A stretch of 64,000 bases of DNA. It comes from Cognatiluteimonas sedimenti. GTDB taxonomy: Bacteria > Pseudomonadota > Gammaproteobacteria > Xanthomonadales > Xanthomonadaceae. This document shows, piece after piece, positions 1 through 8,299 of the stretch. Position 1 is the first letter of the stretch, and every line of letters starts with the position of its first letter. Both the position numbers and the translations under genes were made by a program. The stretch lies in NCBI RefSeq assembly GCF_022808325.1, contig NZ_JALGCL010000002.1, forward strand, positions 186,001-250,000, in the 5' to 3' direction. The notes under the pieces are model-generated. The model was not told where the DNA came from and made no database searches. It was given only the letters and a program-made list of their open reading frames with translations.

Positions 1-250
1 CCTGTGGCTTGACCGCCAGCACCCAGGTCGCCGCGCCGGCGACCGCGTCGGCCCCTTCGACGAACACCGCCACGCCGAAATCGCGCTGCATGGCGTCGCG
101 CAGTTCCGCCACGGGTTCGGCCACGCGGATCGCGGCCGCGGGCTTGTCGCGCGCGACCAGGCCGCCGACCAGGCTGCGGGCCATGTTGCCGGCGCCGATG
201 AAGGCGATGGTCTCGGGATTGCTGGCCTGGATCTCGGAGCTTGGGGGCAT
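1..250 (-). CDS. proC: Pyrroline-5-carboxylate reductase, N-terminal part (cut by window edge)
   Basis: Last step of proline synthesis: reduces pyrroline-5-carboxylate to proline with NAD(P)H in the cytoplasm. Only about 83 N-terminal residues lie in the window. They start with an ATG at 250 and show a Rossmann dinucleotide-binding segment, IAFIGAGNMARSLVGG, near residues 16-31, which is the ProC hallmark, followed by an AVKPQ-type strand just at the edge. The gene sits 20 bases downstream of yggS on the same strand, the common yggS-proC arrangement. The C-terminal dimerisation domain lies outside the window. Confidence 0.9.
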   Translation of the reverse strand, partial: MPPSSEIQASNPETIAFIGAGNMARSLVGGLVARDKPAAAIRVAEPVAELRDAMQRDFGVAVFVEGADAVAGAATWVLAVKPQ

Positions 251-269
251 GCAGGTCTTCGCGTGGGCT

Positions 270-998
270 TCAGGAGGTCGACGGCGTGCCGGGCCGGCCG
301 CCCTTGCGCTCGCGGCTGCCGAACAACGCCGTGCCGACCCGCACCATTGTCGCGCCTTCGGCGATCGCGAGCGTGGCGTCGTCGCTCATGCCCATCGACA
401 GGGTATCGACCTGCGGGTACCCCGGCCGCAGTTGTTCGAACAGGGCGCGCATCCGGCGGAAAGCCTCGCGGCGGCGTTCCAGGTCCGGCAACGGCGCCGG
501 GATCGCCATCAGCCCGCGCAGCGCCAGCCGTGGCTGCGCGGCGATGGCGTCCGCCAGCGCGGGCACGTCCTCCGGCCCGCAACCGTGCTTGCTGGCTTCG
601 TCGTCGATGTTGACCTGCAGCAGCACGTTCAATGGCGCGCGCTCGGGATCGCGATGCGCGGCCAGCGCCGCGACCAGCTTGGGCCGGTCCACGGACTGCA
701 CCCAGTCGAACAGCGCCGCGGCCTCGCGCGCCTTGTTGGATTGCAGGTGGCCGACCAGGTGCCATTCCAGGCCGGGGTCGCCGAGAGCTGCCTGCTTGGC
801 CTGCGTCTCCTGCACGTAGTTCTCGCCCAGCGCCGGGGTCTCGCCGGGACGCGCGGCGCGCCAGGCGCCGACCAATTCCGCGACCGCGGTCGCGTCCTGG
901 AATTTGCTCACGGCCAATAATCGGGGCGGTGGCCGCCCGGCCTGGCGCGCCGCGTTATCAAGTCGTTGCAAGAGGTCGTGCAGGGCGAGCGCAAGCAC
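270..998 (-). CDS. yggS: PLP homeostasis protein YggS family
   Basis: Pyridoxal-phosphate-binding protein of the YggS/PROSC/YBL036C family, which buffers free PLP and affects amino-acid pools; no enzymatic reaction is established. The 242-residue length fits the family. The single alanine-racemase-like barrel carries the PLP lysine in LLAVSKFQ (K32), GENYVQE, WHLVGHLQSNK and the C-terminal phosphate-binding SMGMSDDATLAIAEGATMVRVGTALFG. It is transcribed toward proC and diverges from pilT, as in many Proteobacteria. Confidence 0.95.
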   Translation of the reverse strand: MLALALHDLLQRLDNAARQAGRPPPRLLAVSKFQDATAVAELVGAWRAARPGETPALGENYVQETQAKQAALGDPGLEWHLVGHLQSNKAREAAALFDWVQSVDRPKLVAALAAHRDPERAPLNVLLQVNIDDEASKHGCGPEDVPALADAIAAQPRLALRGLMAIPAPLPDLERRREAFRRMRALFEQLRPGYPQVDTLSMGMSDDATLAIAEGATMVRVGTALFGSRERKGGRPGTPSTS

Positions 999-1038
999 GT
1001 CGTGGCATCCTCTTGAATGGGCGGGGGTTGCCGGCGAT

Positions 1039-1065
1039 TTGACATCCCGGAATTCGGCCTATACT
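1039..1065 (+). promoter_or_regulatory. Near-consensus sigma-70 promoter of pilT
   Basis: TTGACA (1039-1044) and TATACT (1060-1065) are separated by 15 bases, slightly short of the ideal 17, but the hexamers match 6/6 and 5/6 of the consensus. The predicted start near 1072 leaves a leader of about 85 bases before the pilT ATG at 1158. It lies in the yggS/pilT divergent gap. Confidence 0.6.
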
Positions 1066-1157
1066 GCCGCCCGGGAGCGTTCCGTTCCAGCGGAACGGGT
1101 GTTTCGGGGCAGCGCCGGCCATCAACGGCCGCTTCAGTCGAGTGCAGGGGAGCACGC

Positions 1158-2195
1158 ATGGATATCGCCGAGCTGTTGGCGTTCTCGGTCAAGAACAAGG
1201 CTTCCGACCTGCACCTGTCGGCGGGCCTGCCGCCGATGATCCGGGTGGACGGCGACGTCCGCCGCATCAACATCCCGGCCCTCGACCACAAGCAGGTGCA
1301 CGCGCTGGTCTACGACATCATGTCGGACAAGCAGCGCCGCGACTACGAGGAATTCCTCGAGGTCGACTTCTCCTTCGAGATCCCCGGCCTGGCGCGTTTC
1401 CGCGTCAACGCTTTCAACCAGAACCGCGGCGCCGGCGCGGTGTTCCGCACGGTGCCCTCGGAAGTGCTGACGCTCGAGGACCTGGGCTGCCCGCGCATCT
1501 TCAAGGAACTGATCGACCAGCCGCAGGGCCTGATCCTGGTGACCGGGCCGACCGGCTCGGGCAAGTCGACCACGCTGGCGGCGATGGTTGACAACATCAA
1601 CAAGGAAGAATACGGGCACATCCTCACCATCGAGGATCCGATCGAGTTCGTGCACACTGCACAGAAGTGCCTGATCAACCAGCGCGAGGTGCACCGCGAC
1701 ACCCACGGCTTCAACGAGGCGTTGCGCTCGGCCCTGCGCGAGGACCCGGACTACATCCTGGTCGGCGAAATGCGCGATATCGAGACCATCCGCCTGGCGC
1801 TGACCGCCGCGGAAACCGGCCACCTGGTGTTCGCGACCCTGCACACCAGTTCGGCGGCCAAGACCATCGACCGCATCATCGACGTCTTCCCCGCCGGCGA
1901 GAAGCCGATGGTGCGCTCGATGCTGTCCGAGTCGCTGCGCGCGGTGATCTCGCAGGCGCTGCTGAAGAAGGTCGGCGGTGGCCGCACAGCGGCCTGGGAG
2001 ATCATGGTCGGCACGCCGGCCATCCGCAACCTGATCCGCGAGGACAAGGTCGCGCAGATGTATTCGTCGATCCAGACCGGCCAGCAGTACGGCATGATGA
2101 CCCTCGACCAGCACCTGCAGGACCTGGTCAAGCGCGCCGTGGTCACCCGCCAGCAGGCCCGCGAGTACGCCAAGGACAAGCGCCTGTTCGAGTAA
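1158..2195 (+). CDS. pilT: Type IV pilus retraction ATPase PilT
   Basis: Hexameric cytoplasmic ATPase that depolymerises type IV pili and powers twitching motility. The 345-residue protein has an N-terminal PAS-like domain (SDLHLSAG near residue 16), Walker A GPTGSGKST (130-138), Walker B ILVGEMRD (200-207), a His box TGHLVFATLHT (220-230) and the C-terminal AIRNLIREDK motif specific to PilT. An open frame runs upstream to 1017, but the ATG at 1158 is preceded by AGGGGA at good spacing and gives the family's normal length. It is followed by pilU. Confidence 0.97.
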   Translation: MDIAELLAFSVKNKASDLHLSAGLPPMIRVDGDVRRINIPALDHKQVHALVYDIMSDKQRRDYEEFLEVDFSFEIPGLARFRVNAFNQNRGAGAVFRTVPSEVLTLEDLGCPRIFKELIDQPQGLILVTGPTGSGKSTTLAAMVDNINKEEYGHILTIEDPIEFVHTAQKCLINQREVHRDTHGFNEALRSALREDPDYILVGEMRDIETIRLALTAAETGHLVFATLHTSSAAKTIDRIIDVFPAGEKPMVRSMLSESLRAVISQALLKKVGGGRTAAWEIMVGTPAIRNLIREDKVAQMYSSIQTGQQYGMMTLDQHLQDLVKRAVVTRQQAREYAKDKRLFE

Positions 2196-2206
2196 TCGCA
2201 CATACA

Positions 2207-2287
2207 GTCATCCCGGGCGCGGCGAGGTTTGCGTCGCTTCCCGGGTCGCGTCGGTACAGGCAGGTCCCTCGCTTCGCATGGGACGAC
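2207..2287. repeat. Degenerate REP-like imperfect inverted repeat between pilT and pilU
   Basis: The left end starts GTCATCCCGGGC and the right end finishes GGGACGAC. Folding the two 21-base arms on each other gives about 16 matches. The GTCATCCC...GGGATGAC layout resembles the dispersed intergenic repeats known from Xanthomonadales; family membership is inferred. It occupies nearly the whole pilT-pilU spacer and could fold in the mRNA between the two genes. Confidence 0.5.
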
Positions 2288-2313
2288 AATGCAGGCAGGG
2301 TAGTGGAGGCTCC

Positions 2314-3444
2314 ATGAGCAGCATCGATTTCACCTCGTTCCTCAAGCTGATGGCGCACCAGAAGGCGTCCGACCTGTTCATCACCGCCGGCATGCCGCCT
2401 TCGATGAAGGTCCACGGCAAGATCTCGCCGATCACCCAGAATCCGCTGACGCCGCAGCAGTCGCGCGACTTGGTGCTCAACGTGATGACGCCGCCGCAGC
2501 GCGAGGAGTTCGAGAAGACGCACGAGTGCAACTTCGCGATCGGCGTCTCCGGCGTCGGCCGCTTCCGCGTGTCCTGTTTCTACCAGCGCAACCAGGTCGG
2601 CATGGTGCTGCGCCGGATCGAGACCAAGATCCCGACCATCGAAGAGCTGAACCTGCCGCCGATCATCAAGACGCTGGCAATGACCAAGCGCGGCATCATC
2701 ATCTTCGTCGGCGCCACCGGCACCGGCAAGTCGACGTCGCTGGCGGCGATGATCGGTTACCGCAACCAGAACTCGACCGGGCACATCATCACCATCGAGG
2801 ACCCGATCGAATTCGTGCACAAGCACGAGGGCTGCATCATCACCCAGCGCGAAGTCGGCATCGACACCGACAGCTGGGACGCGGCGCTCAAGAACACGCT
2901 GCGCCAGGCGCCCGACGTGATCATGATCGGCGAGGTGCGTACCCGCGAGGGCATGGACCATGCGATCGCCTTCGCCGAAACCGGCCACCTGGTGCTGTGC
3001 ACGCTGCACGCCAACAACGCCAACCAGGCGATGGACCGCATCATCAACTTCTTCCCCGAGGACCGGCGCGGCCAGCTGCTGATGGACCTGTCGCTCAACC
3101 TCAAGGGCGTGGTCGCGCAGCAGTTGATCCCGACCCCGGACGGCAAGGGCCGGCGCGTGGCGATGGAGATCCTGCTCGGCACGCCGCTGGTGCAGGACTA
3201 CATCCGCGACGGCGAGATCCACAAGCTCAAGGAAGTGATGAAGGAATCCACCAACCTGGGCATGAAGACCTTCGACCAGGCCCTGTTCGAGCTTTACCAG
3301 GCCGGCGAGATCAGCTACGAGGATGCATTGCGCTACGCGGACTCGGCCAACGAGGTGCGCCTGCGGATCAAGCTGGCGCAGGGCGGCGATGCCAAGACCC
3401 TGTCGCAGGGCCTGGACGGCGTCGAGGTCGCGGAAGCACGTTGA
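2314..3444 (+). CDS. pilU: PilT-like retraction accessory ATPase PilU
   Basis: PilT paralogue that assists PilT in forceful pilus retraction. The 376-residue protein has SDLFITAGMPPSMKVHG at the N-terminus, Walker A GATGTGKST (133-141), VIMIGEVRTREGM as Walker B, and ETGHLVLCTLHANN as the His box. The longer, acidic C-terminus distinguishes PilU from PilT. The ATG at 2314 has a GGAGG Shine-Dalgarno; the upstream in-frame extension to 2278 runs into the REP-like repeat and is unlikely to be coding. It is followed by a strong terminator. Confidence 0.97.
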   Translation: MSSIDFTSFLKLMAHQKASDLFITAGMPPSMKVHGKISPITQNPLTPQQSRDLVLNVMTPPQREEFEKTHECNFAIGVSGVGRFRVSCFYQRNQVGMVLRRIETKIPTIEELNLPPIIKTLAMTKRGIIIFVGATGTGKSTSLAAMIGYRNQNSTGHIITIEDPIEFVHKHEGCIITQREVGIDTDSWDAALKNTLRQAPDVIMIGEVRTREGMDHAIAFAETGHLVLCTLHANNANQAMDRIINFFPEDRRGQLLMDLSLNLKGVVAQQLIPTPDGKGRRVAMEILLGTPLVQDYIRDGEIHKLKEVMKESTNLGMKTFDQALFELYQAGEISYEDALRYADSANEVRLRIKLAQGGDAKTLSQGLDGVEVAEAR

Positions 3445-3465
3445 CCCGGGGATCATCGGGCGCGG

Positions 3466-3492
3466 AAAAGCCGGGCACTGCCCGGCTTTTTT
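3466..3492 (+). terminator. Rho-independent terminator after pilU
   Basis: A perfect 11-bp stem, AAAAGCCGGGC pairing with GCCCGGCTTTT around a three-base ACT loop, is followed by further T residues. It ends the pilT-pilU unit and, being A/T-flanked on both sides, may also serve the convergent peptidase gene. Confidence 0.85.
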
Positions 3493-3546
3493 GTTGCCCG
3501 GTCGCGGGAATCGGTTCGGGGCGAATCGGCTTCCTGTGCGCGGGCG

Positions 3547-5289
3547 CTACTGCGCGACGGGCTCCTGCGCCGATGAAGCCGGCGCCGCGTATTGCGACAG
3601 GCCCAGGGTCTCCAGGCCCTGCTCGAAGCGGATGTCGACCGGGATCCCGGCCTTGTCCAGCTTCTTCAGGTCCGCCGCCAGTTCCGGGCCGACCACGCCC
3701 TTGTCGTCGGTCAACGCTTTCGCCTGCGCATAGTCGCCGTCGCCCTGGATCGTCAGCAGCGTCCGGCTGAGCGCGTTCATCGCCTCGTGCATGCGGTCGA
3801 AGTCGACCCGGTAGCGGCCACTCTGCGGGTCGCGCGCGAACGCGCCATGTTCGGCGAAGAAGTTGAAGCGCAGCATGTTGGCCTTGGCGTGCGCGTCGGT
3901 GGCGCCGAAGCGCACCGAGCGCAGGATTCCGGCGAGGAAGGTGACGTAGTTGTCCATCAGCCTGGACTTGTCGAGCTCGCCCTTGTTGGCAAGCGCATCG
4001 ACCATGTACAGCCCGAGCACGTCGGCCTTGCCCTCCTCGAAGCTGGACGCGTAGTCCTTCAGCGCCTCCGACACCGTGCCCTTGCCGTCGAGCGTGTTCT
4101 TGATCCCGAGTCCGTGCGCGACCTCGTGGAACATGGTGTTCTGGAAGAACGCGTCGAAGGTGACGTTCTGCACCTGGTCCTGCGCGATCAGCTGCCTGGC
4201 GATCGGCACCATGATGGCGTCGAACTTCGCCTGCATCACGTTCTCGAGTTGCAGCCGGCGCGTGCCCTTCTTCAGCTGCACCTGCTCGTCGTTGGGCAGG
4301 TTGATGGCGATGGTCTTGGCGCCGACGTTGGCATTGCCGCCGTAGTACACGGCTTCGTAGGCATTGAGGTCCGCATCCGAACCGGGTGTTTCGGCCTTGT
4401 ACCTGTCGTCCACCGGCAGGCCGCGCTGCAGGTCCGGCAGGAACGCCGCGAAGCGCGCCAGCTTTGCGCTCCAGGCCTGGTCCTTGACCAGCACCACGCC
4501 TTCGTATGCGGCCTTGTAACCGAACAGCTGGTCCTCGTAGGTTTCGATCGGGCCGATCACGATGTCCACGGGATTGGACTTCATGTCCATCCACGCCAGG
4601 TCGCTGGGCTGGAAGTCGTCGCTGAGCAGTGCGTCGGCGCGCATCGACAGGTAGTTGGCGAAGGACTTGTCGGCGCTGGCCGCCGCGGCTTCGCGCAGCA
4701 GCGCCGCCGCGCGTTCCAGGTCGGCCTTGTAGGCGACGTGGTAGGGCACGGTGGTGAGCTTGCCGGCGTCGTCGCGGCGCAGCAGCGTGTACCAGGAGGT
4801 CTTGTCCGGCAGGTCGGCGGCTTCGAATTCCGCCTTGGTCATGTCGGCCGGATAGAAGGTGCCGCCGGCTGGGCGCGGACCGATCCCGGGCAGCAGCGGC
4901 GTGTCCGCGTTGAGCCGGTCCCAGGGCCCGAAGTTGAGCGCGACCAGGTCACGGGTGGCGTCGTCGGGCGCGCGCGCCAGCAGTGCGGCGCGGTCGCCGT
5001 CCCAGGACTGTTGCCAGTAGAGGTCGTTCATCACCTCGCTGGCTTCCACCAGGCGCGCCAGCATGCGCTTGCCGCTGTCGTCGAACGCCGACAGGTCTGC
5101 CTTGAGCGGAACCGTGGCGTAGTCGCCGGCGTGCTGCGCGGCGTAACTCGCGGGCGTGGCGGCCGCGGGCGCGGCATCGGCAGGCGTGGGCGGTTGCGGC
5201 CCGCGCTGGCAGGCGGCCACCGCGAGGGCGGCGAGGCAGGCGAGCAGCAGGGGATGGCGCGGGATCCGGGGGCGGGTGGGGACGGGCAT
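3547..5289 (-). CDS. M49-like (dipeptidyl-peptidase III family) zinc peptidase lipoprotein
   Basis: Probable periplasmic or membrane-anchored zinc peptidase. The 580-residue protein begins with a lipoprotein signal (LLLACLAALAVAAC, lipidated Cys27). It carries HEVAHGLG with zinc ligands H388 and H392 and a downstream EEGKAD (E418/E419) as third ligand, the spacing seen in the DPP III/M49 clan. Classical M49 has HExxGH, whereas this protein has a compact HExxH. The start at 5289 was chosen because it gives the lipobox and has CGGAG upstream. It is divergent from the TIR gene. Substrate unknown; family assignment from motifs is moderately sure. Confidence 0.75.
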   Translation of the reverse strand: MPVPTRPRIPRHPLLLACLAALAVAACQRGPQPPTPADAAPAAATPASYAAQHAGDYATVPLKADLSAFDDSGKRMLARLVEASEVMNDLYWQQSWDGDRAALLARAPDDATRDLVALNFGPWDRLNADTPLLPGIGPRPAGGTFYPADMTKAEFEAADLPDKTSWYTLLRRDDAGKLTTVPYHVAYKADLERAAALLREAAAASADKSFANYLSMRADALLSDDFQPSDLAWMDMKSNPVDIVIGPIETYEDQLFGYKAAYEGVVLVKDQAWSAKLARFAAFLPDLQRGLPVDDRYKAETPGSDADLNAYEAVYYGGNANVGAKTIAINLPNDEQVQLKKGTRRLQLENVMQAKFDAIMVPIARQLIAQDQVQNVTFDAFFQNTMFHEVAHGLGIKNTLDGKGTVSEALKDYASSFEEGKADVLGLYMVDALANKGELDKSRLMDNYVTFLAGILRSVRFGATDAHAKANMLRFNFFAEHGAFARDPQSGRYRVDFDRMHEAMNALSRTLLTIQGDGDYAQAKALTDDKGVVGPELAADLKKLDKAGIPVDIRFEQGLETLGLSQYAAPASSAQEPVAQ

Positions 5290-5508
5290 GGCGGGCTCCG
5301 CATCGGCTGGAAGGACCGCCATCGTAGCCGCGTCACAGGGTTGGCGGTCCGCGGCTGTCCGCATCCACGGGGTGGGCGCGTTCATACAGGGCCATCGAGG
5401 CGCCACCGGCGATGGCAGCGCGCACGGAATGCCAGGGACGATCGTCGCAGCGGCGATCGGCGGCATCCGCTCCGTACGACGTCATCCGTCCTCCCCCGGG
5501 GATCGCCG

Positions 5509-7659
5509 ATGCCGCAGTGCAAGTACCACGCGTTCATCAGCTACAGCCACGCCGACCGCCGCTGGGCCGACTGGCTGCACAAGGCGTTGGAGACCTATCT
5601 GATCCCGCAGCGCCTGGTCGGGCGCACGACCGCCGCCGGGACGATCCCGAAACGGTTCGCACCGGTGTTCCGCGACCGCGATGAACTGCCCAGCGCCACC
5701 GACCTCGACCGCAAGGTCAACGAGGCGCTGGCGCAGTCGGCCGCGCTGGTGGTGATCTGCTCGCCGCACTCGGCCAGTTCGCGCTGGGTGGACGCGGAAG
5801 TGCGCGAGTTCAAGCGCCTCGGGCGCGAGCAACGCGTGTTCTGCCTGATCGTGGATGGCGAACCCAACGCGGGCGACATACCCGGCCGCGAACACGAGGA
5901 ATGCTTCGCTCCCGCTTTGCGCCATCGCATCGGCGCCGATGGCGGATCGATGCCCGGGCGTACCGAGCCCATCGCCGCCGACGCCCGCCCCGGCAAGGAC
6001 GGCAAGGCAAACGCCAAGCTCAAGTTGCTGTCGGGACTGCTCGATGTCGGCTTCGACGAGTTGCGCCAGCGCGAGCAGCAGCGCGCGCACCGGAAACTGG
6101 CGTGGGTGGCCGGGCTCTCGCTGGTCGGCATGCTGGCCACCAGCGGGCTGGCCGCGTTCGCGCTGCATGCGCGCAACCAGGCGCAATTCCAGCGCGAGCA
6201 GGCCGAGAACCTGATCGGCTTCATGCTCGGCAACCTGAAGGACAAGCTCGACGAGGTCAATCGACTGGACATCCTCGACGAGGTCGCCGACCACGTCATG
6301 GGCTATTGGGATGCGCAAGGCCCCGGTGCGAGCGTGGAGGGGAGCGGGAAGCGCGCGAAGGCGCTGTTGATGATCGGCCAGGTCAGGCTGGCCCAGGGCC
6401 GCATGGACGACGCCGGGAGGGCTTTCGCCGAATCGCTGGATATCGCCAGGGCGACCGCCGCCCGGCAGCCCGGCAACCCCGACCTGCAGATGGCGGTCGT
6501 CGATGCCTATTCCTTCCAGGGGCTCAACGAGTGGCAGCGCGGCGACATCGATGCCGCCCTGGCCCGTTTTGACAAGGCACTGCCGATCGTGGCCCGGGTC
6601 GTGCACGCGCACCCGCGAAACGGGGATTGGCAGGAGCGCTTGATGTGGGCCTACAACAACCGGGGACACCTGCGCGAAGTGCGCGGCCAGTTCGAGCAGG
6701 CGCTGGGCGATTACGTTTCCGTCCAGCGGGTCGCGCAAGCGCTGGTCGAGCGGCAACCCGGCAACGCCAAATACAAGCAGCGATTGGCGGATACCTATGA
6801 CTCGCTCGGGCAGCTGTTGTACAAGCAGGGCAACCTGGCCGGCGCGGAACGCTACTATGCGGCCGAGCGCGCGCTGCTGCGCACCCTCCTGGCCGACGAT
6901 CCACGCAACAACGTGACCAGGGCCTATCTGGCGGCGGCGGATACGTTCTATGCGCACGTAGCCGGGTCGCGCGGGCAGCTGGATGAGGCACGGGAAAGCC
7001 TGCAACGCGCCCATGACGTCGGCAGCGCGATGCTGGCCGAAAGCCCGGGCGACGTGGACCTCGCGGGAGACCTTGCGTCGTATTGCCGCAGGCTCGCCAG
7101 GGTCATGCGCCTGCAAGGGGACCGGGTGGCTGCGCGCCGGATGCTGGCGCGCGCGACCACGCTCTACGGCGACATCGTCGCCCGCGCTCCGGATGGCGTC
7201 CGCGGCCGCCTCGGAAAGGCGGCAACCCTGCTGGAATCGGCGCAACTGGAATGGCAGGAAGGCCACCGCGCCCGCGCCGCCGGCCTGGCCGCTGGCGCGC
7301 GTTCCCAATACGCGGCCTTGCTCCAGGAACGCCCGGATAGCCGCGATGCCAGCCTGGGCCTGGCATCGGCGTTGCTCCTGCTCGGCAAGCTGGACGCGCA
7401 CCTAGGCAGGCCTGCAGCGGCTGCGGACGCGTGGAATCGTTCGCTCGACGCATTGCGTGTCTATGGCGATGATTCGCGGGACCCGGAGCAACTGTCGGTC
7501 CGCGCGGAGTTGCTGCAATTGCTGGGGCGGACCACGGAAGCGCGCGTCCTCGTCAGCCGGCTCGATGCGGCCGGTTATCGCGATCCCGCGTTCCTCGAGT
7601 GGGCTGCCGCGGGCATCAGGCCTCGTCCAGCAGCGACGCCGACGAACGGGAATCGATAG
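5509..7659 (+). CDS. TIR-domain protein with transmembrane segment and helical-repeat C-terminus
   Basis: A 716-residue protein with three parts. Residues 5-140 are a TIR domain: YHAFISYSHADRRWADWL start, RDRDELPSATDL box, and SSRWVDAEV with E97 at the position of the NAD-cleaving glutamate of bacterial TIRs. Residues 197-220 are a hydrophobic membrane helix. The rest is alanine/leucine-rich helical repeats resembling degenerate TPRs (for example SLGQLLYKQGNLAGAERYYAAERALL). Known TIRs act as NADases or signalling scaffolds; here the TIR would face the cytosol and the repeats the periplasm or the reverse. The ATG at 5509 starts the TIR directly; the long upstream open frame is antisense to the peptidase gene. 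Role (immunity, signalling or stress) cannot be told from sequence. Confidence 0.8.
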   Translation: MPQCKYHAFISYSHADRRWADWLHKALETYLIPQRLVGRTTAAGTIPKRFAPVFRDRDELPSATDLDRKVNEALAQSAALVVICSPHSASSRWVDAEVREFKRLGREQRVFCLIVDGEPNAGDIPGREHEECFAPALRHRIGADGGSMPGRTEPIAADARPGKDGKANAKLKLLSGLLDVGFDELRQREQQRAHRKLAWVAGLSLVGMLATSGLAAFALHARNQAQFQREQAENLIGFMLGNLKDKLDEVNRLDILDEVADHVMGYWDAQGPGASVEGSGKRAKALLMIGQVRLAQGRMDDAGRAFAESLDIARATAARQPGNPDLQMAVVDAYSFQGLNEWQRGDIDAALARFDKALPIVARVVHAHPRNGDWQERLMWAYNNRGHLREVRGQFEQALGDYVSVQRVAQALVERQPGNAKYKQRLADTYDSLGQLLYKQGNLAGAERYYAAERALLRTLLADDPRNNVTRAYLAAADTFYAHVAGSRGQLDEARESLQRAHDVGSAMLAESPGDVDLAGDLASYCRRLARVMRLQGDRVAARRMLARATTLYGDIVARAPDGVRGRLGKAATLLESAQLEWQEGHRARAAGLAAGARSQYAALLQERPDSRDASLGLASALLLLGKLDAHLGRPAAAADAWNRSLDALRVYGDDSRDPEQLSVRAELLQLLGRTTEARVLVSRLDAAGYRDPAFLEWAAAGIRPRPAATPTNGNR

Positions 7660-7788
7660 TGGAGATCCGGCAACTGCGCGGGGCGCGCAAACGACATTCG
7701 GATGGGGCGCGCATGCCCACCCGATGACGGCCCGGACCGGCTCAGCAGGAATATCAGGGGAACACCGGCAACCACGAGGAGCAACGCC

Positions 7789-8187
7789 ATGGCGATCAAA
7801 GTGAGACTCAGGGGCGATACCGTCACCGTGCACCCAGCGGTGCACGCGATGAACAGGGGCAAGCGCCCGGTGGAATGGCGGCCCCACGAGAACAGCGACA
7901 CCTTTACCTTCGACGATCCGCCGATCACCTTCGACGATCCCGGGGCGCCTTTCACCGGCATCACCGCTAGCGGCGACAGCGCCTCGGGCACCGACGACAA
8001 CAGTGCCACGGCGGACACCGACTACGGCTACCACGTGCACCTGATCGACGCCGACGGCAACCACATCACGTATCCAGCCAAGGGCGGCACGATGCCGGCG
8101 GGTCGGAGTACCCAGGTCGCGAACGCGCGGCAGGGCGGGGACGGCTTGCTCCAGAGCGACCCGGTGATCCGCAATCGCCCGACCTGA
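7789..8187 (+). CDS. Small hypothetical protein downstream of the TIR gene
   Basis: 132 residues, not recognised. It starts at an ATG preceded by GAGGAG. No signal peptide or membrane helix is visible. The centre contains a near-duplicated TFDDPPITFDDPGAPF stretch followed by a Ser/Thr/Asp-rich linker, then YGYHVHLIDADGNHITYPAKGG, which looks like beta strands. It lies 129 bases after the TIR gene on the same strand, so the two could be co-transcribed. It could be a partner of the TIR protein or an independent gene. Confidence 0.6.
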   Translation: MAIKVRLRGDTVTVHPAVHAMNRGKRPVEWRPHENSDTFTFDDPPITFDDPGAPFTGITASGDSASGTDDNSATADTDYGYHVHLIDADGNHITYPAKGGTMPAGRSTQVANARQGGDGLLQSDPVIRNRPT

Positions 8188-8287
8188 GCGTGGCAACCAT
8201 GCCGGCGGCTGCCGGGGTGCGGCGCGGCACCAGGCCGGCGCCCCGCCGGCATCACGCCGCCGTAGGGAACGCGGCCGGACGGCACGC

Positions 8288-8293
8288 TAGAAT
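8288..8293 (+). promoter_or_regulatory. -10 element immediately before yqgE (possible leaderless start)
   Basis: TAGAAT ends seven bases before the yqgE ATG at 8300, so a transcript starting 6-8 bases further on would begin at or very near the start codon. No good -35 is visible. A weak GGGG could act as ribosome site if a short leader exists. Confidence 0.35.
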
Positions 8294-8299
8294 TGGGGC

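Noticed and set aside
3592-5508. Long plus-strand open frame continuous with the TIR gene
   Set aside because: It runs antisense through the peptidase gene; the TIR domain starts at the 5509 ATG and the upstream translation is arginine/valine-rich GC-bias noise.
8199-8252. Inverted repeat ATGCCGGCGG...CCGCCGGCAT as a terminator
   Set aside because: Ten paired bases at the ends but a long GC-rich interior and no T-tract; could be structure only, so not listed as a terminator.
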